From the NCBI GenBank assembly GCA_963723595.1, contig CAVRRQ010000006.1:1240001-1304000 (forward strand): DNA of 64,000 nt, written 5' to 3'. This DNA is from RYN-230 sp963723595 (GTDB lineage Bacteria > Actinomycetota > Actinomycetes > Streptosporangiales > Streptosporangiaceae). The stretch's first letter is position 1, and each line of letters starts with the position of its first letter. The position numbers and the translations under genes were made by a program. The notes beneath the pieces were generated by a model. That model saw nothing but the letters and a program-made list of their open reading frames with translations, did not search any database and had not been told where the DNA came from. Shown here in pieces: positions 43,593 through 52,824 of the stretch.

Positions 43593-46097
43593 TTACGGTG
43601 CGGCAGGCCGGAATGTCTGCGCCAGGACCTTGAAGATGTGCCAGCTCTGGCCCCACTCACTCGCGGGCGTTGACCAGTACAAGGCGTAGGCGTGATGGGC
43701 GTTGGCCAGGACGTTGCGATTGAGAACGTGGGTCAGGACGCCCTGGCGGTAGTAGGTGAATTCCCAGTCCGCAGCCTTTTCCGCCTGCGGATAGGAGACG
43801 GACTCGAGGCGGATCCGGTGGTAGCCGGGGTAGGTGCTCTCCCGGTTGGCCTCCTGCTGCTGCCAGTCCGCCAGGGGGTTCGGCTGGGGGTGATCGCTCT
43901 GGTCGATGAGCAGGAAGTCCGCTCCCGAAGGCGGAATGAGGTAGACGTAGTGGCCCTGGTGCGATACCCGCCACCCGTCGGGTACCGCGATCGAGAACCC
44001 GGTTGAGTTCCGGAACCCGTGATAGCCGGCCGGGATGACGGCTGGGCCCAGCGCCCCGGACCCCGGGGTGGAGCTGGAGCTGGAGGTGGAGCCGGGGCTG
44101 GGCGCCGGTGAGCTCGGAGGAGCGGTGGTCGGGGCGCCGGACGTGGCGCTGGGGGTGGGCGAGGTGGAATGCGAGGATGCCGGACGGCCCGTGGAGCGGG
44201 GCGGGTTCGCGGAAACCAGGGCCTTGGGATGGCTGGTCATGATCAGAGCGGCGACCACGCCTCCTACCAGGACCAGCGCCGCGGCTGCGGCCAGCACCCA
44301 GACCAGGGGTTTCTGGTGCGGCGACCGTCCGATCTCCTGGGTTCGCGCCGCGGTACCGGGCCGGCCGGGCAGGCCCGGGATCAGCGTGGCGCCGGTATCG
44401 CCGGTCTCAGGGGCCTGTTCCGGCTGGGACGCTTGATCCCCGGCCGCGACGAGGACCGGGGCTACGGCCTCCCCTGCCTCCGGCGCCACGGCGGGCTCCG
44501 GCTCCCGGGGCACGGCACCGGAGTCTGGCTCTGAAGGCCCGGCGTAGGACCCGGACTCGGCCGGGAGGGCGTCGGGGTCTAGCTCGTCCGGCAGGGTGAG
44601 GGGGTCAGGCTGGTCCGGCAGGGCGTTGGGGTCTGGCTGGTCCGGCAGGGCGTTGGGGTCTGGCTGGTCCGGCAGGGCGTTGGGGTCTGGCTGGTCCGGC
44701 AGGGCGTTGGGGTCTGGCTGGTCCGGCAGGGCGTCCGGGTTGGGCTCGTCGGGCAGGGCGTGGGGGTCCGGTTGGTCCGGCAGGGGGTGGGGGTCCTGCT
44801 CGTCGGCCAGGGTGTCTGGGTCGGGGTCGTCGGGCAGGGCGTCCGGGTTGGGCTCGTCGGGCAGGGCGTGGGGGTCCGGTTGGTCCGGCAGGGCCGCCGG
44901 GTCCGGCTCGTCGGCCAGGGCGTCCGGGTCCGGCTCGTCGGCCAGGGTGTCTGGGTCGGGGTCGTCGGGCAGGGGGTCCGGGCCCGGTTGGTCCGACAGG
45001 GCCTGCAGGGCCTGCAGGTCAGGCGGATCCGGGAGGGCGTCGGGGTCGGGCTGATCCGGGACGGGGATGGGGTCGGGCTGATCCGGGACGGGGACGGGGC
45101 CTGGCCCGGTGGGGAGGACACCGTCCCCGTCCCGGAGCGTGCGGGTGTGCTCGGCGCTTTCGAGGCTGCTCCCGGACCGCGTCCCGTCGGGTGTGCCGCT
45201 AGGCGCCACGGCCGGCGGGACCGCGGGGAACGGCGTGGTCGAGGACCCGCCCCCGGCCTCGGCGACCTGGCGCAGCATCCGCTCGGCCTCGTCCGGGCCC
45301 AGGCGCCGGGACGGGACGTGGTCCAGCAGTCCCCGGATGACCGGCCACAGCACCCCGGCCCGGCTCGGCGGGTCCGGGTCCTCGTTCACCACCGCCATCA
45401 AGGTGGGCAGGGGCCCGGCCCGGTCATAGGCGGGGCGCCCCTCGACCAGGGCGTAGAGCGTGGCCCCCAGCGACCACAAGTCCGACTCGGGACCGCCCCG
45501 CTCGCCGCGGGCCCGCTCGGGGGCGATGTAGGAGGGCGAGCCGACCAGAACGCCGGAGGTGGTCAGCGCCGTGCTGTCCTGCGTGCGGGCGATCCCGAAG
45601 TCGGCCAGGACCGCCCGGCCGTCCGCGGCGATCAGCACGTTGCCCGGCTTGACGTCCCGGTGCATGATGCCGAGGGCATGGGCAGCCCTTAAAGCCGCGA
45701 GGATCTGGAGGCCGACCGCGGCGGCCTGCTGCGCGGACAGCGGGCCTTCCGCGTCCACCACGTCCCGCAACGACCGGGACGGGACGAGTTCCATGACAAT
45801 CCAGGGTCGGCCGTCGTCCTCGACGACGTCGTAGATGGTCACCACGTTCGGGTGGCTCAGCCTGGCCGCGGTCTGCGCCTCGCGCAGGGTCCGTTCACGA
45901 AGCAGATCTCGTTCGCGCTCAGTCATATCGGCGGGCGGGGACACCTCCTTCACCGCCACCTGGCGGGAGAGGATGTCATCTTCGGCGAGCCACACGGTGC
46001 CCATTCCGCCGTTGCCAAGGGCCGAGATCAGGCGATAACGGCCCGCGACCACATGACCCGTGACAATCGGCGCTCCCACCTGTGGCGAGCTACCCAC
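43593..46097 (-). CDS. Membrane Ser/Thr protein kinase with a long Pro/Asp repeat linker
   Basis: The start is a GTG at 46097; a later GTG is possible. The 834-residue protein has a kinase domain (about 20-270) with LGNGGMGTVW, VAVKEV, HRDVKPGNVL, ADFGIART and YIAPE. Residues about 332-517 are a repeat region of nine-residue units (LPDQPDPNA and variants). One membrane helix lies at about 595-617, followed by a Ser/Thr/Pro stalk. A 180-residue extracellular domain follows (AGYHGFRNSTGFSIAVPDGW, then YLIPPSGADFLLIDQSDHPQ). That ending is common in actinobacterial kinases of unknown ligand. No PASTA units are present. Confidence 0.88.
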   Translation of the reverse strand: MGSSPQVGAPIVTGHVVAGRYRLISALGNGGMGTVWLAEDDILSRQVAVKEVSPPADMTERERDLLRERTLREAQTAARLSHPNVVTIYDVVEDDGRPWIVMELVPSRSLRDVVDAEGPLSAQQAAAVGLQILAALRAAHALGIMHRDVKPGNVLIAADGRAVLADFGIARTQDSTALTTSGVLVGSPSYIAPERARGERGGPESDLWSLGATLYALVEGRPAYDRAGPLPTLMAVVNEDPDPPSRAGVLWPVIRGLLDHVPSRRLGPDEAERMLRQVAEAGGGSSTTPFPAVPPAVAPSGTPDGTRSGSSLESAEHTRTLRDGDGVLPTGPGPVPVPDQPDPIPVPDQPDPDALPDPPDLQALQALSDQPGPDPLPDDPDPDTLADEPDPDALADEPDPAALPDQPDPHALPDEPNPDALPDDPDPDTLADEQDPHPLPDQPDPHALPDEPNPDALPDQPDPNALPDQPDPNALPDQPDPNALPDQPDPNALPDQPDPLTLPDELDPDALPAESGSYAGPSEPDSGAVPREPEPAVAPEAGEAVAPVLVAAGDQASQPEQAPETGDTGATLIPGLPGRPGTAARTQEIGRSPHQKPLVWVLAAAAALVLVGGVVAALIMTSHPKALVSANPPRSTGRPASSHSTSPTPSATSGAPTTAPPSSPAPSPGSTSSSSSTPGSGALGPAVIPAGYHGFRNSTGFSIAVPDGWRVSHQGHYVYLIPPSGADFLLIDQSDHPQPNPLADWQQQEANRESTYPGYHRIRLESVSYPQAEKAADWEFTYYRQGVLTHVLNRNVLANAHHAYALYWSTPASEWGQSWHIFKVLAQTFRPAAP
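44545..45100. repeat. 27-bp coding repeat in the kinase gene
   Basis: A 27-base unit encoding L-P-D-Q-P-D-P-N-A is repeated about twenty times with variants (DEP, DDP, EQDPHP). Identical consecutive copies lie near 44612-44720. The unit is a multiple of three, so copy number can vary without breaking the gene. The product is an extended acidic Pro-rich linker between the kinase domain and the membrane. Confidence 0.9.
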
Positions 46098-46155
46098 TGG
46101 TCAGGAATCAAACCCGCCGCGCCGTAGCGCGGAGGCCGGGTCTCCCGGTGCCGGG

Positions 46156-46192
46156 CGCGCGGCCTGGCCGGGGTTCCCCGCCAGGCCGCGCG
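46156..46192 (-). terminator. Stem-loop terminator after the GH31-locus binding-protein gene
   Basis: CGCGCGGCCTGGC (46156-46168) and GCCAGGCCGCGCG (46180-46192) are perfectly complementary over 13 bp with an 11-base loop that is itself self-complementary. It begins 20 bases after the binding-protein stop at the end of the operon. No T run follows. Confidence 0.65.
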
Positions 46193-46211
46193 GCTGTCCA
46201 CCGCCCTCGGG

Positions 46212-47525
46212 TCAGCCCCCCTTGACCTGCGGTATCGATGAAATCGTGGATTGTGCCTGGGTCAGCGCTGAACTGACCGACGACGTGCCGGTGATGGCGG
46301 CCTGGATGGCGGTCCACAGCGCCTGCGACACCTTCGGGTAGTTGGCGCCGTACTGGGTCGTCCGTGACCGGGCCGTCGCAGTCTCCTTGGCGAACACCGT
46401 GTATTCCGGGCCGCCCTTGAGGTACTGGGCGATCACCGACGGCTTGGTCGGTAGGTAGTACATCAGCGACGTGACATGTGTCATCACCGATGGCACCTGC
46501 ATGCCCTTGATCCAGTCCCAGGCCGCGGTCTGCTGCTGGGCAGAGCCGGAGTTACCGATGTTCCAGGTCTCCCCGCCCAGCGGCGCGACCACCGTGCCGC
46601 CCGCCGTCTGGGTCGGGATCTTGACGATGCCGTACTGCTGGTTGTACTTCCAGCCCGCCGCGTTCAGCTCGGGGAAAATCCACGGGCCGTCCTCGATCAT
46701 CGCGGCCGTCTTGTGCAGGAACTGCTGGGTGAGGTCCGGGTCCTGGCCCCACTGGAGGACGGATTTGGACGCGGACCCGTCCTTGACCATGTTGACCCAG
46801 AGCTGGAGGGAATTGCTGAACGCGGGGGTGTTCACCTTGTCGAGGTTGCCGCCCTGGCTCCAGAAGTACGGCTCGAGCTGCCAGGTGGACTGCTCGTCGG
46901 AGGTGGCGTCGAAGGCCATGCCGTAAGTGTGGCCGGAGGTGAGCGCCTTCGCGTCGGACTGCAGCTGGGCCCACGTGGACGGCGGGGACAGGTGCTTGGC
47001 CGCGAACATGGCCTTGTTGTAGAAGATGCCGATGGTGTTGGTGCCGATCGGGTAGCAGTAGTGCTTGCCCTGGTAGGTGCACTCGCTGATCGCACCGGGG
47101 ACGTATCCGCTGGTGGTGAAGCCGGGCAGGCTATCCAGCGGCTTGAGCTGGCCGGTAGCCGCCACCTCGGGCACGTTCGGGTTGTCGAGCATGACGATGT
47201 TCGGCAGGTCGCCGGCGCTGGCCTCCTGCAGCACCTTGGTGATCAGGTTGGCGTAGGGGACTACCTCACGCTTGACCGTGATGTTGGGGTGCGCCGCCTC
47301 GAATTTCTTGTTGTACCAGTTCACCGCCGCAACGCCGCCGTTGGAGGTGAAGTAGTCCAGTTCGGTGATCGTGATCTTCCCGCCGCTGCTGCCGGAGGAC
47401 GAGCCGCTGCTGCAGCCCGCGGCGGCCAGGGCCGCAACGACCACGCCGATCGCTATGGCCCCCCAGCGGCGTCTGGTGCGCAGCCCGGATCTGCCCCGCG
47501 GCCCTGGGCCCTTGGTGATGTGCAT
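46212..47525 (-). CDS. Sugar ABC transporter substrate-binding lipoprotein (GH31 locus)
   Basis: The ATG at 47525 follows AGGAGGGACAC. The 437-residue protein has a lipoprotein signal with lipobox LAAAGCSSG (Cys near residue 39). It then has an ABC type-1 sugar-binding domain: ITITELDYFTSNGGVAAVNW, ASAGDLPNIVMLDNPNVPEV, GTNTIGIFYNKAMF and GGETWNIGNSGSAQQQTAAW. It is the last gene of the GH31 operon and is followed by a strong stem-loop. The substrate is probably an alpha-xylosylated or alpha-glucosylated oligosaccharide, judged from the GH31 enzyme in the operon. Confidence 0.92.
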   Translation of the reverse strand: MHITKGPGPRGRSGLRTRRRWGAIAIGVVVAALAAAGCSSGSSSGSSGGKITITELDYFTSNGGVAAVNWYNKKFEAAHPNITVKREVVPYANLITKVLQEASAGDLPNIVMLDNPNVPEVAATGQLKPLDSLPGFTTSGYVPGAISECTYQGKHYCYPIGTNTIGIFYNKAMFAAKHLSPPSTWAQLQSDAKALTSGHTYGMAFDATSDEQSTWQLEPYFWSQGGNLDKVNTPAFSNSLQLWVNMVKDGSASKSVLQWGQDPDLTQQFLHKTAAMIEDGPWIFPELNAAGWKYNQQYGIVKIPTQTAGGTVVAPLGGETWNIGNSGSAQQQTAAWDWIKGMQVPSVMTHVTSLMYYLPTKPSVIAQYLKGGPEYTVFAKETATARSRTTQYGANYPKVSQALWTAIQAAITGTSSVSSALTQAQSTISSIPQVKGG

Positions 47526-47640
47526 GTGTCCCTCCTGATCCCGGACCGGACCGGCGATGGGTCCAGCCGCTTTTCGTGGCCGGCGGAGCCGGCGATTCTC
47601 GAGGCAGGCCGCTGGCCAGGTGAGGCCGGCGGAATGGGCG

Positions 47641-48468
47641 TTATCCCTTGACCGATCCGACCGTGAGGCCAGCGGCTATGTAGCGCTGAGCGGCAATGAG
47701 CAGCATGGCGGCCGGCAAGAGCCCGAAGACGCACAGCGCCATGGCCTCGCCGAGGTTCGTGGAGAACTCCCCGATGTAGGAATAGATGCTGAGCGTGAGT
47801 GGCTCGAACGTGCTTCCGGACAGCAGGGTGAGCGCGAAGATGAAGTCGCCCCAGCCGTTCAGGAAGGCGAATACCGCCACCGTGATGACGGCGGAACGGC
47901 TCATCGGCAGGACGACCCGCAGGAATGTTTTCCACTCTGAGGCACCGTCCACCCTCGCGGCCTGCAGGACATCATTCGGCAGGCCGAGCATGAAAGCCCG
48001 CAGCACCAGGATGCTGAACGGGACGGCGTAACTCGCATCGGCCAGGATCAAGCCCGGATACGTATTCAGCAGGTGCAGCTTGTGGTAGAGGAGGAAGAGA
48101 GAGTTAGCGATCACAATTGACGGCAGGATCTGCGCGATCAGCAGCCCGCCCATCAGCAACGCGGTGACCCGGAACCGGTAGCGGGCCAGGGCATGCGCGG
48201 CAGGCAGGGCGATGGCCAGGGTGAGGACGGCCGTGCCGAGGCCGATGACCAGGGTGCTGGCGATGTGGCCGCCCTGGGCCGAGATGACGGCGCTGTAATT
48301 GGCGAAGCTGAAGGTGGGCGGCAGGAAGTTGTAGTGCGTGCCGAGCAGCTGGGAGTTGTTCTCGAACGAGGCGACGATCACCGCGTAGAGCGGGAAGAGC
48401 AGAATCACGAGTGCGACGAGGGCGCCGAGCGCGGCCAGGAGGCCGGTAAACCTGCGCTGCCGGGACAT
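47641..48468 (-). CDS. Carbohydrate ABC transporter permease (MalG type, GH31 locus)
   Basis: This 275-residue permease has a GGAGGACGTGAC ribosome site before its ATG at 48468 and six membrane helices. Its EAA loop is LPNDVLQAARVDGASEWKTF. It is encoded one base after the stop of its MalF-type partner. The operon has no ATPase gene, so it must borrow one, most simply the MsiK-type ATPase at 23424-24713. Confidence 0.93.
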   Translation of the reverse strand: MSRQRRFTGLLAALGALVALVILLFPLYAVIVASFENNSQLLGTHYNFLPPTFSFANYSAVISAQGGHIASTLVIGLGTAVLTLAIALPAAHALARYRFRVTALLMGGLLIAQILPSIVIANSLFLLYHKLHLLNTYPGLILADASYAVPFSILVLRAFMLGLPNDVLQAARVDGASEWKTFLRVVLPMSRSAVITVAVFAFLNGWGDFIFALTLLSGSTFEPLTLSIYSYIGEFSTNLGEAMALCVFGLLPAAMLLIAAQRYIAAGLTVGSVKG

Positions 48469-48469
48469 G

Positions 48470-49441
48470 TCACGTCCTCCGGAGTGATTCGCGGTTGAGC
48501 CAGATGTAGACCGGTGCGGCTACCAGGGCTATGACGAGAAGAACGGTGTTGAGCGCGGCCCCCTGGCCGTAGTCGAACTGCTGGAACGACAACTGGTACG
48601 CCCACGGCGCGAGGATCTGCGTCGAGTTCGCCGGGCCGCCCTGGGTCAGCGCGATGACCACGTCGAACACCTTCACGGTGAAGACGAAGCCCAGGACGAA
48701 CACGACCTCGATCACCGGGCGGATGACCGGCAGCGTGACCCGGATGAGGCGCTGCCACCCGCTGGCCCCGTCGATCATCGCCGCTTCCTTCAGTTCCACC
48801 GGGACGTCCTGCAGCGCGCTGTACAGGAGCACGGTGAAGAACGGGATCCCGATCCAGACGTTGGCGATCAGCACGGCGAGGAACGCCCATCCCGGCGAGG
48901 TCAGGAAGCCGATCGGGTGGCTGATGAGGTGCAGGTCACCGAGGAACTGGTTGACGGCCCCCGCTTCGGCCTGGAACAGGAACCGGAAGATGAAGCCGGT
49001 GATCAGCAGCGGCAGCAGCCAGGGAATGATGATCAGTGAGCGGGCCACCCGGCGGAGCGGGAACCGCAGGTTGAACAGCAGGGCCAGGCTGAAGCCGATG
49101 AGGAACTGGAAGATCAGCGAGCCGGCCGTGAAGATGAAGGTGCGGGCGATGGCGCTCTGCGTGACCGGCTGGTCCAGGGCGCCCGTGTAGTTCGAGAGGC
49201 CGGCGAACGGGGCGAACAGGCTCGAGATCGTGGCCGGGGACGTCTGCTCGAAGCTCAGGATGAGGTTGTAGACGATCGGCACCACGAACGCGAAGAGCAC
49301 GTAGAGGACGGCCGGGATCAGGAACGCCATGCGGGCGTAACGCGTCCAGGCCGACGCCCGGCTCACCTCGGCGGTCGCTGGGTCACGCCGCGCCGCGCGG
49401 CGGTCGGGGGCCCGGCGGGTCGGGGCCGCGGTCCTGGCCAA
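48470..49441 (-). CDS. Carbohydrate ABC transporter permease (MalF type, GH31 locus)
   Basis: The start appears to be a TTG at 49441, with GGGGAG nine bases before it. The 323-residue protein has an Arg-rich cytoplasmic N-terminus, six membrane helices and the EAA loop VPVELKEAAMIDGASGWQRL. It follows the GH31 gene by 6 bases and precedes the MalG-type permease by one base, so all are one operon. Confidence 0.92.
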   Translation of the reverse strand: MARTAAPTRRAPDRRAARRDPATAEVSRASAWTRYARMAFLIPAVLYVLFAFVVPIVYNLILSFEQTSPATISSLFAPFAGLSNYTGALDQPVTQSAIARTFIFTAGSLIFQFLIGFSLALLFNLRFPLRRVARSLIIIPWLLPLLITGFIFRFLFQAEAGAVNQFLGDLHLISHPIGFLTSPGWAFLAVLIANVWIGIPFFTVLLYSALQDVPVELKEAAMIDGASGWQRLIRVTLPVIRPVIEVVFVLGFVFTVKVFDVVIALTQGGPANSTQILAPWAYQLSFQQFDYGQGAALNTVLLVIALVAAPVYIWLNRESLRRT

Positions 49442-49447
49442 TCGGCG

Positions 49448-51475
49448 TCACTCCCCGGATTTCTCGGCCGGCCCCAGGCTGGCCAGGGGCCCGAAGGGTT
49501 CGACCTGACCGCCACCCCGCAGGTACACGGGAATGGTGTCCAGCGGCGCGGCGGCGGTGATCCACGCACCGCCCTGGTGCTCGGCGCCGGTCCACGCGTC
49601 CCGCCATGCGGTGCCCCCGGGACCCGCGGGCAGGTAGACCCGGCGCGTCCGGGCCCCTTCGGTGTAGACCGGGGCCACGAGGATGTCGTCACCGAACAGG
49701 AACTGGTCCTCGGCATCCCAGCTCGCGGAGTCGGCGGGGAAATCGACGAACAGCGGGCGCATCGGCGGCAGGCCCGATTCGCTGGCCTCCCGCATCTGGG
49801 CCATCACGTAGGGCCGCAGGCGCTCGCGCAGGAAGAGGAGCTGGCGGATGATGCCGTACTGCTCGTCGCCGAACGACCAGACCTCGTTGTCCGCGCCGGT
49901 CTGCTCCGACCCGATCATGGTGCCCGGCTGGCGGATCCCGTGCAGCCGGAAGACCGGGCAGAACACGCCGAACTGGAACCAGCGGACGATCAGCTCGCGG
50001 AACGACGGGTCGTTGATGTTGCCGTTCTTGAAGCCCCCGATGTCGGTCGTCCACCACGGGATGCCGGACAGGCCGATGTTCAGCCCCGCGGAAATCTGGC
50101 GGCGCAGGTCCTCGAAGGTCGAATCGATGTCACCGGACCAGACCAGGGCCCCGTACCGCTGGCTGCCCGCCCACGCGGACCGGCACAGGCTGACGACCTC
50201 CTCCTCGCCCTCCGCCCGCATGCCGTCGTAGAAGCCCTTGGCGTGCAGCATCGGGTAGATGTTGCTGACCTCGGCCCCGGGACCCAGGTGATAGCGGAGG
50301 TTCTCCGGCTGCTCCGGCCGGAGCTCAGGCTCGCAGGCGTCGAGCCACCAGATCCTGATGCCGTGCTTGAAGTAGTTCTCCCTGACCTTCGCCCAGATGT
50401 AGGCGCGGGCCTGCGGGTTGGTCGAGTCGTAGAAGGTCATCAGCGTGCGCCCGGTCGAGCCCCGGTCCCAGATGGGCAGCTGGACGCTGATGCCCCGCTC
50501 GTTGTCGACCAGCAGGCCAAGCTCTTCCATCTCCGCGTAGTTCTCGCTGTCCGGGTTGACCGTGGGCCAGATCGACACCATCAGCTTCACGCCGAGCCGG
50601 TCCAGTTCAGCGACCATCGCGCCGGGGTCGGGCCACTCCTGCGGGTCGAACTTCCAGTCACCCTGGCGGGTCCAGTGGAAGTAGTCGGCGACGATGACCG
50701 AGAGGGGCAGCCCGCGCCGCTTGTACTCACGGGCGACGCCGAGCAGTTCGTCCTGGGTCTTGTAGCGCAGCTTGCACTGCCAGAAGCCCGAGGCCCACTC
50801 GGGCAGCATCGGCGTGCGCCCCACCGCCTCGCCGTACTGGCGGAGCAGGTCCGCGGGATCGTCGGCGGCGGTGATCCAGTAGTCCCACTGCCGGGTGGCC
50901 TCGGATACCCATCTCGTGACCGTGACGCCCAGTTCGACCCGGCCGATTCCGGGGTGGTTCCAGAGCAGGCCGTACCCGAGGTTCGAGACGAGGAACGGGA
51001 TGCTGACCTCGGTGTTGCGCTGGACGAGCTCGACGACGGCACCCTTCTGGTTGAGCCGGCCATGCTGGTGCTGGCCGAGCCCGTAGAAACGCTCCCCGTC
51101 CCGGGCGTTGAACAGCACCTCGAAGTGGTGCGTGCCACCGCCAGTCGTCGCGTACCTGCGCGTCGGCGGCCCGGTGAAGTGCGGCGTCGTTTCGGCCAGC
51201 AGCTCACGGCCATCGGCGCCGAGGAAACGCAGTTGCCCCGATCCGGAAATCTTGGCGGTCAGCCCGCCGTTGGTGATCGTGGCCCGGTCGTCAGCGACCT
51301 GGATGCCGGCGTCAGCGGACGGGGCCGCCAGCAGCGCCCCGGGAAGATCATCCTGGATGGCCTGCCCCAGAGTTCCGCGTATCCGCAGGCTGTTGCGGCC
51401 CCAGGGCTCGACGCGCACGGTTTCGTGCCCGCCGCGCCACTCCAGGGCCGTGTCGCTCTGCGTGAAGGAACCCAT
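49448..51475 (-). CDS. GH31 family glycosidase, alpha-xylosidase-like
   Basis: The start at 51475 (MGSFTQSDTALEW) follows GAGGAGG nine bases upstream; an ATG 12 codons earlier has no such site. The protein has 675 residues and no signal peptide, so it is cytoplasmic. It has an N-terminal beta-sandwich (ERFYGLGQHQHGRLNQKG) and a TIM barrel with SVIVADYFHWTRQGDWKFDP. The nucleophile Asp379 lies in IRIWWLDACEPE and the acid/base Asp449 in LVWSGDIDSTFEDL. The D-A-C-E-P-E site context is that of the alpha-xylosidase-like branch of GH31. It likely acts on imported xylosides such as xyloglucan fragments; this is inference. Confidence 0.9.
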   Translation of the reverse strand: MGSFTQSDTALEWRGGHETVRVEPWGRNSLRIRGTLGQAIQDDLPGALLAAPSADAGIQVADDRATITNGGLTAKISGSGQLRFLGADGRELLAETTPHFTGPPTRRYATTGGGTHHFEVLFNARDGERFYGLGQHQHGRLNQKGAVVELVQRNTEVSIPFLVSNLGYGLLWNHPGIGRVELGVTVTRWVSEATRQWDYWITAADDPADLLRQYGEAVGRTPMLPEWASGFWQCKLRYKTQDELLGVAREYKRRGLPLSVIVADYFHWTRQGDWKFDPQEWPDPGAMVAELDRLGVKLMVSIWPTVNPDSENYAEMEELGLLVDNERGISVQLPIWDRGSTGRTLMTFYDSTNPQARAYIWAKVRENYFKHGIRIWWLDACEPELRPEQPENLRYHLGPGAEVSNIYPMLHAKGFYDGMRAEGEEEVVSLCRSAWAGSQRYGALVWSGDIDSTFEDLRRQISAGLNIGLSGIPWWTTDIGGFKNGNINDPSFRELIVRWFQFGVFCPVFRLHGIRQPGTMIGSEQTGADNEVWSFGDEQYGIIRQLLFLRERLRPYVMAQMREASESGLPPMRPLFVDFPADSASWDAEDQFLFGDDILVAPVYTEGARTRRVYLPAGPGGTAWRDAWTGAEHQGGAWITAAAPLDTIPVYLRGGGQVEPFGPLASLGPAEKSGE

Positions 51476-51522
51476 CCGCAGCAGCCTCCTCGGTGAGACT
51501 CGCATCTGCATCGGTTGCTAAG

Positions 51523-51536
51523 GCAAAGGTTTTCGC
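51523..51536. promoter_or_regulatory. LacI-type operator between the GH31 operon and its LacI gene
   Basis: GCAAAGGTTTTCGC (GCGAAAACCTTTGC on the minus strand) is an imperfect palindrome in the divergent promoter region. Its GAAAAC half matches the one in GGAAAACGTATTCC at 38773, which fits the similarity of the two LacI recognition helices. Confidence 0.4.
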
Positions 51537-51696
51537 AATGCGATGCTAGGCTCCGTGACCAGAAAGGGTCAACAGGTCCGGCAAGCCTCACATGTGGTGA
51601 ATTTTCAGCCCTCGTGGTGACCGCCATGTGGTCCAGGGCTGCCCGGGTCCGGGCTGCCGCGCCACCCGCCCGCGTCAGCCGAAGGAGGCAGCGGCG

Positions 51697-52740
51697 ATGG
51701 TCACGGGCCAGGGACCGGTGACGATCACCGACGTGGCCCGGCTCGCCGGTGTCTCGCCCGGTACGGCTTCCAAGGCCCTCAACGGACGCGCCGGCATCAG
51801 CGCTGGCACGGCCATGCGGGTGCAGGAGGCTGCTGACCAGCTCGGCTACCAGCCGAACGCCCTAGCCCGCGGGCTGCTGAGCGGTCGCAGCTTCACCGTC
51901 GGTCTGATCACCACGGACAGCTTCGGCCGCTTCAGCATTCCGGTGGTGCAGGGGGTCGAGGATGCGCTCGGCCCGGGCCGCATCCTGGTTTTCCTGTGTG
52001 AGAGCCGTGACGACCGCCTCCGCGAGCAGCACTATCTCCAGGCCCTGCTGGAGCGCCGGGTGGACGGCATCATCGTCACCGGGCGCCGCCAGGACCCGCG
52101 TGAGCCGATCGGCCGGGACCTGCGGGTTCCCGTGGTCTACGCGATGGCTTACTCGAGCGACCCGGCCGATCTGTCCCTGGTGCCCGACGACGAGGACGGC
52201 GGTGCCCTGGCCATCCGGCACCTGCTCGGCACCGGGAGAACGACCATAGGCCACGTCACGGGGCCGAACCGGTTCAGGGCGGCGGTGCTGCGCGCGGCGG
52301 GCGCGGAGCAGGCGCTCGCCGCGGCCGGGCTGGACCTGGCCGGAGGCCAGGCCCTGTATGGCGAATGGACTGAGGAATGGGGACGCCGCGGCGTCGACCT
52401 GCTCTTGCGCGACGCCCCGGGGCTCGACGCTGTCTTCTGCGGTAACGACCAGATCGCGCGCGGCGTCACCGACCGGCTCCGTGAGACCGGCCGGCGCGTC
52501 CCGGAGGACGTGGCCCTGGTCGGCTTCGACAACTGGGGCGTCATCGCCACCGCCTGCCGTCCGCCGCTCACGACCGTGGACATGAACCTGCGCCAGCTGG
52601 GCCGCGCGGCGGGTGAGCGCCTGCTGGCCGCGGTGGACGGGCATCCGGGCTCGGGCCTGCAGCTGCTGCCGTGCAGCCTGGTGGTCCGCGCATCGACCCG
52701 CCCCCGCGACAGCGGCCCGCCCCTTGATCACGGTCAATAA
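51697..52740 (+). CDS. LacI-family regulator of the GH31 operon
   Basis: The start at 51697 (MVTGQGPVTITDV) follows GAAGGAGG eight bases upstream; a longer frame from 51628 is unlikely. The 347-residue protein has the HTH TITDVARLAGVSPGTASKAL, the sensor domain opening VGLITTDSFGRFSIPVVQGV, and AVFCGNDQIARGVTDRLRET. It is divergently transcribed from the GH31 operon and is a paralogue of the LacI protein at 37640-38668. The operon may respond to a sugar released by the GH31 enzyme. Confidence 0.92.
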   Translation: MVTGQGPVTITDVARLAGVSPGTASKALNGRAGISAGTAMRVQEAADQLGYQPNALARGLLSGRSFTVGLITTDSFGRFSIPVVQGVEDALGPGRILVFLCESRDDRLREQHYLQALLERRVDGIIVTGRRQDPREPIGRDLRVPVVYAMAYSSDPADLSLVPDDEDGGALAIRHLLGTGRTTIGHVTGPNRFRAAVLRAAGAEQALAAAGLDLAGGQALYGEWTEEWGRRGVDLLLRDAPGLDAVFCGNDQIARGVTDRLRETGRRVPEDVALVGFDNWGVIATACRPPLTTVDMNLRQLGRAAGERLLAAVDGHPGSGLQLLPCSLVVRASTRPRDSGPPLDHGQ

Positions 52741-52824
52741 GGGGCGCTACAGGGGTACGCGTTGCTTGAAGGAAGCGTTGACTGCCTGGTCACAGCGGGA
52801 AGCGCGCAGCAGCGAACAGGAGGC

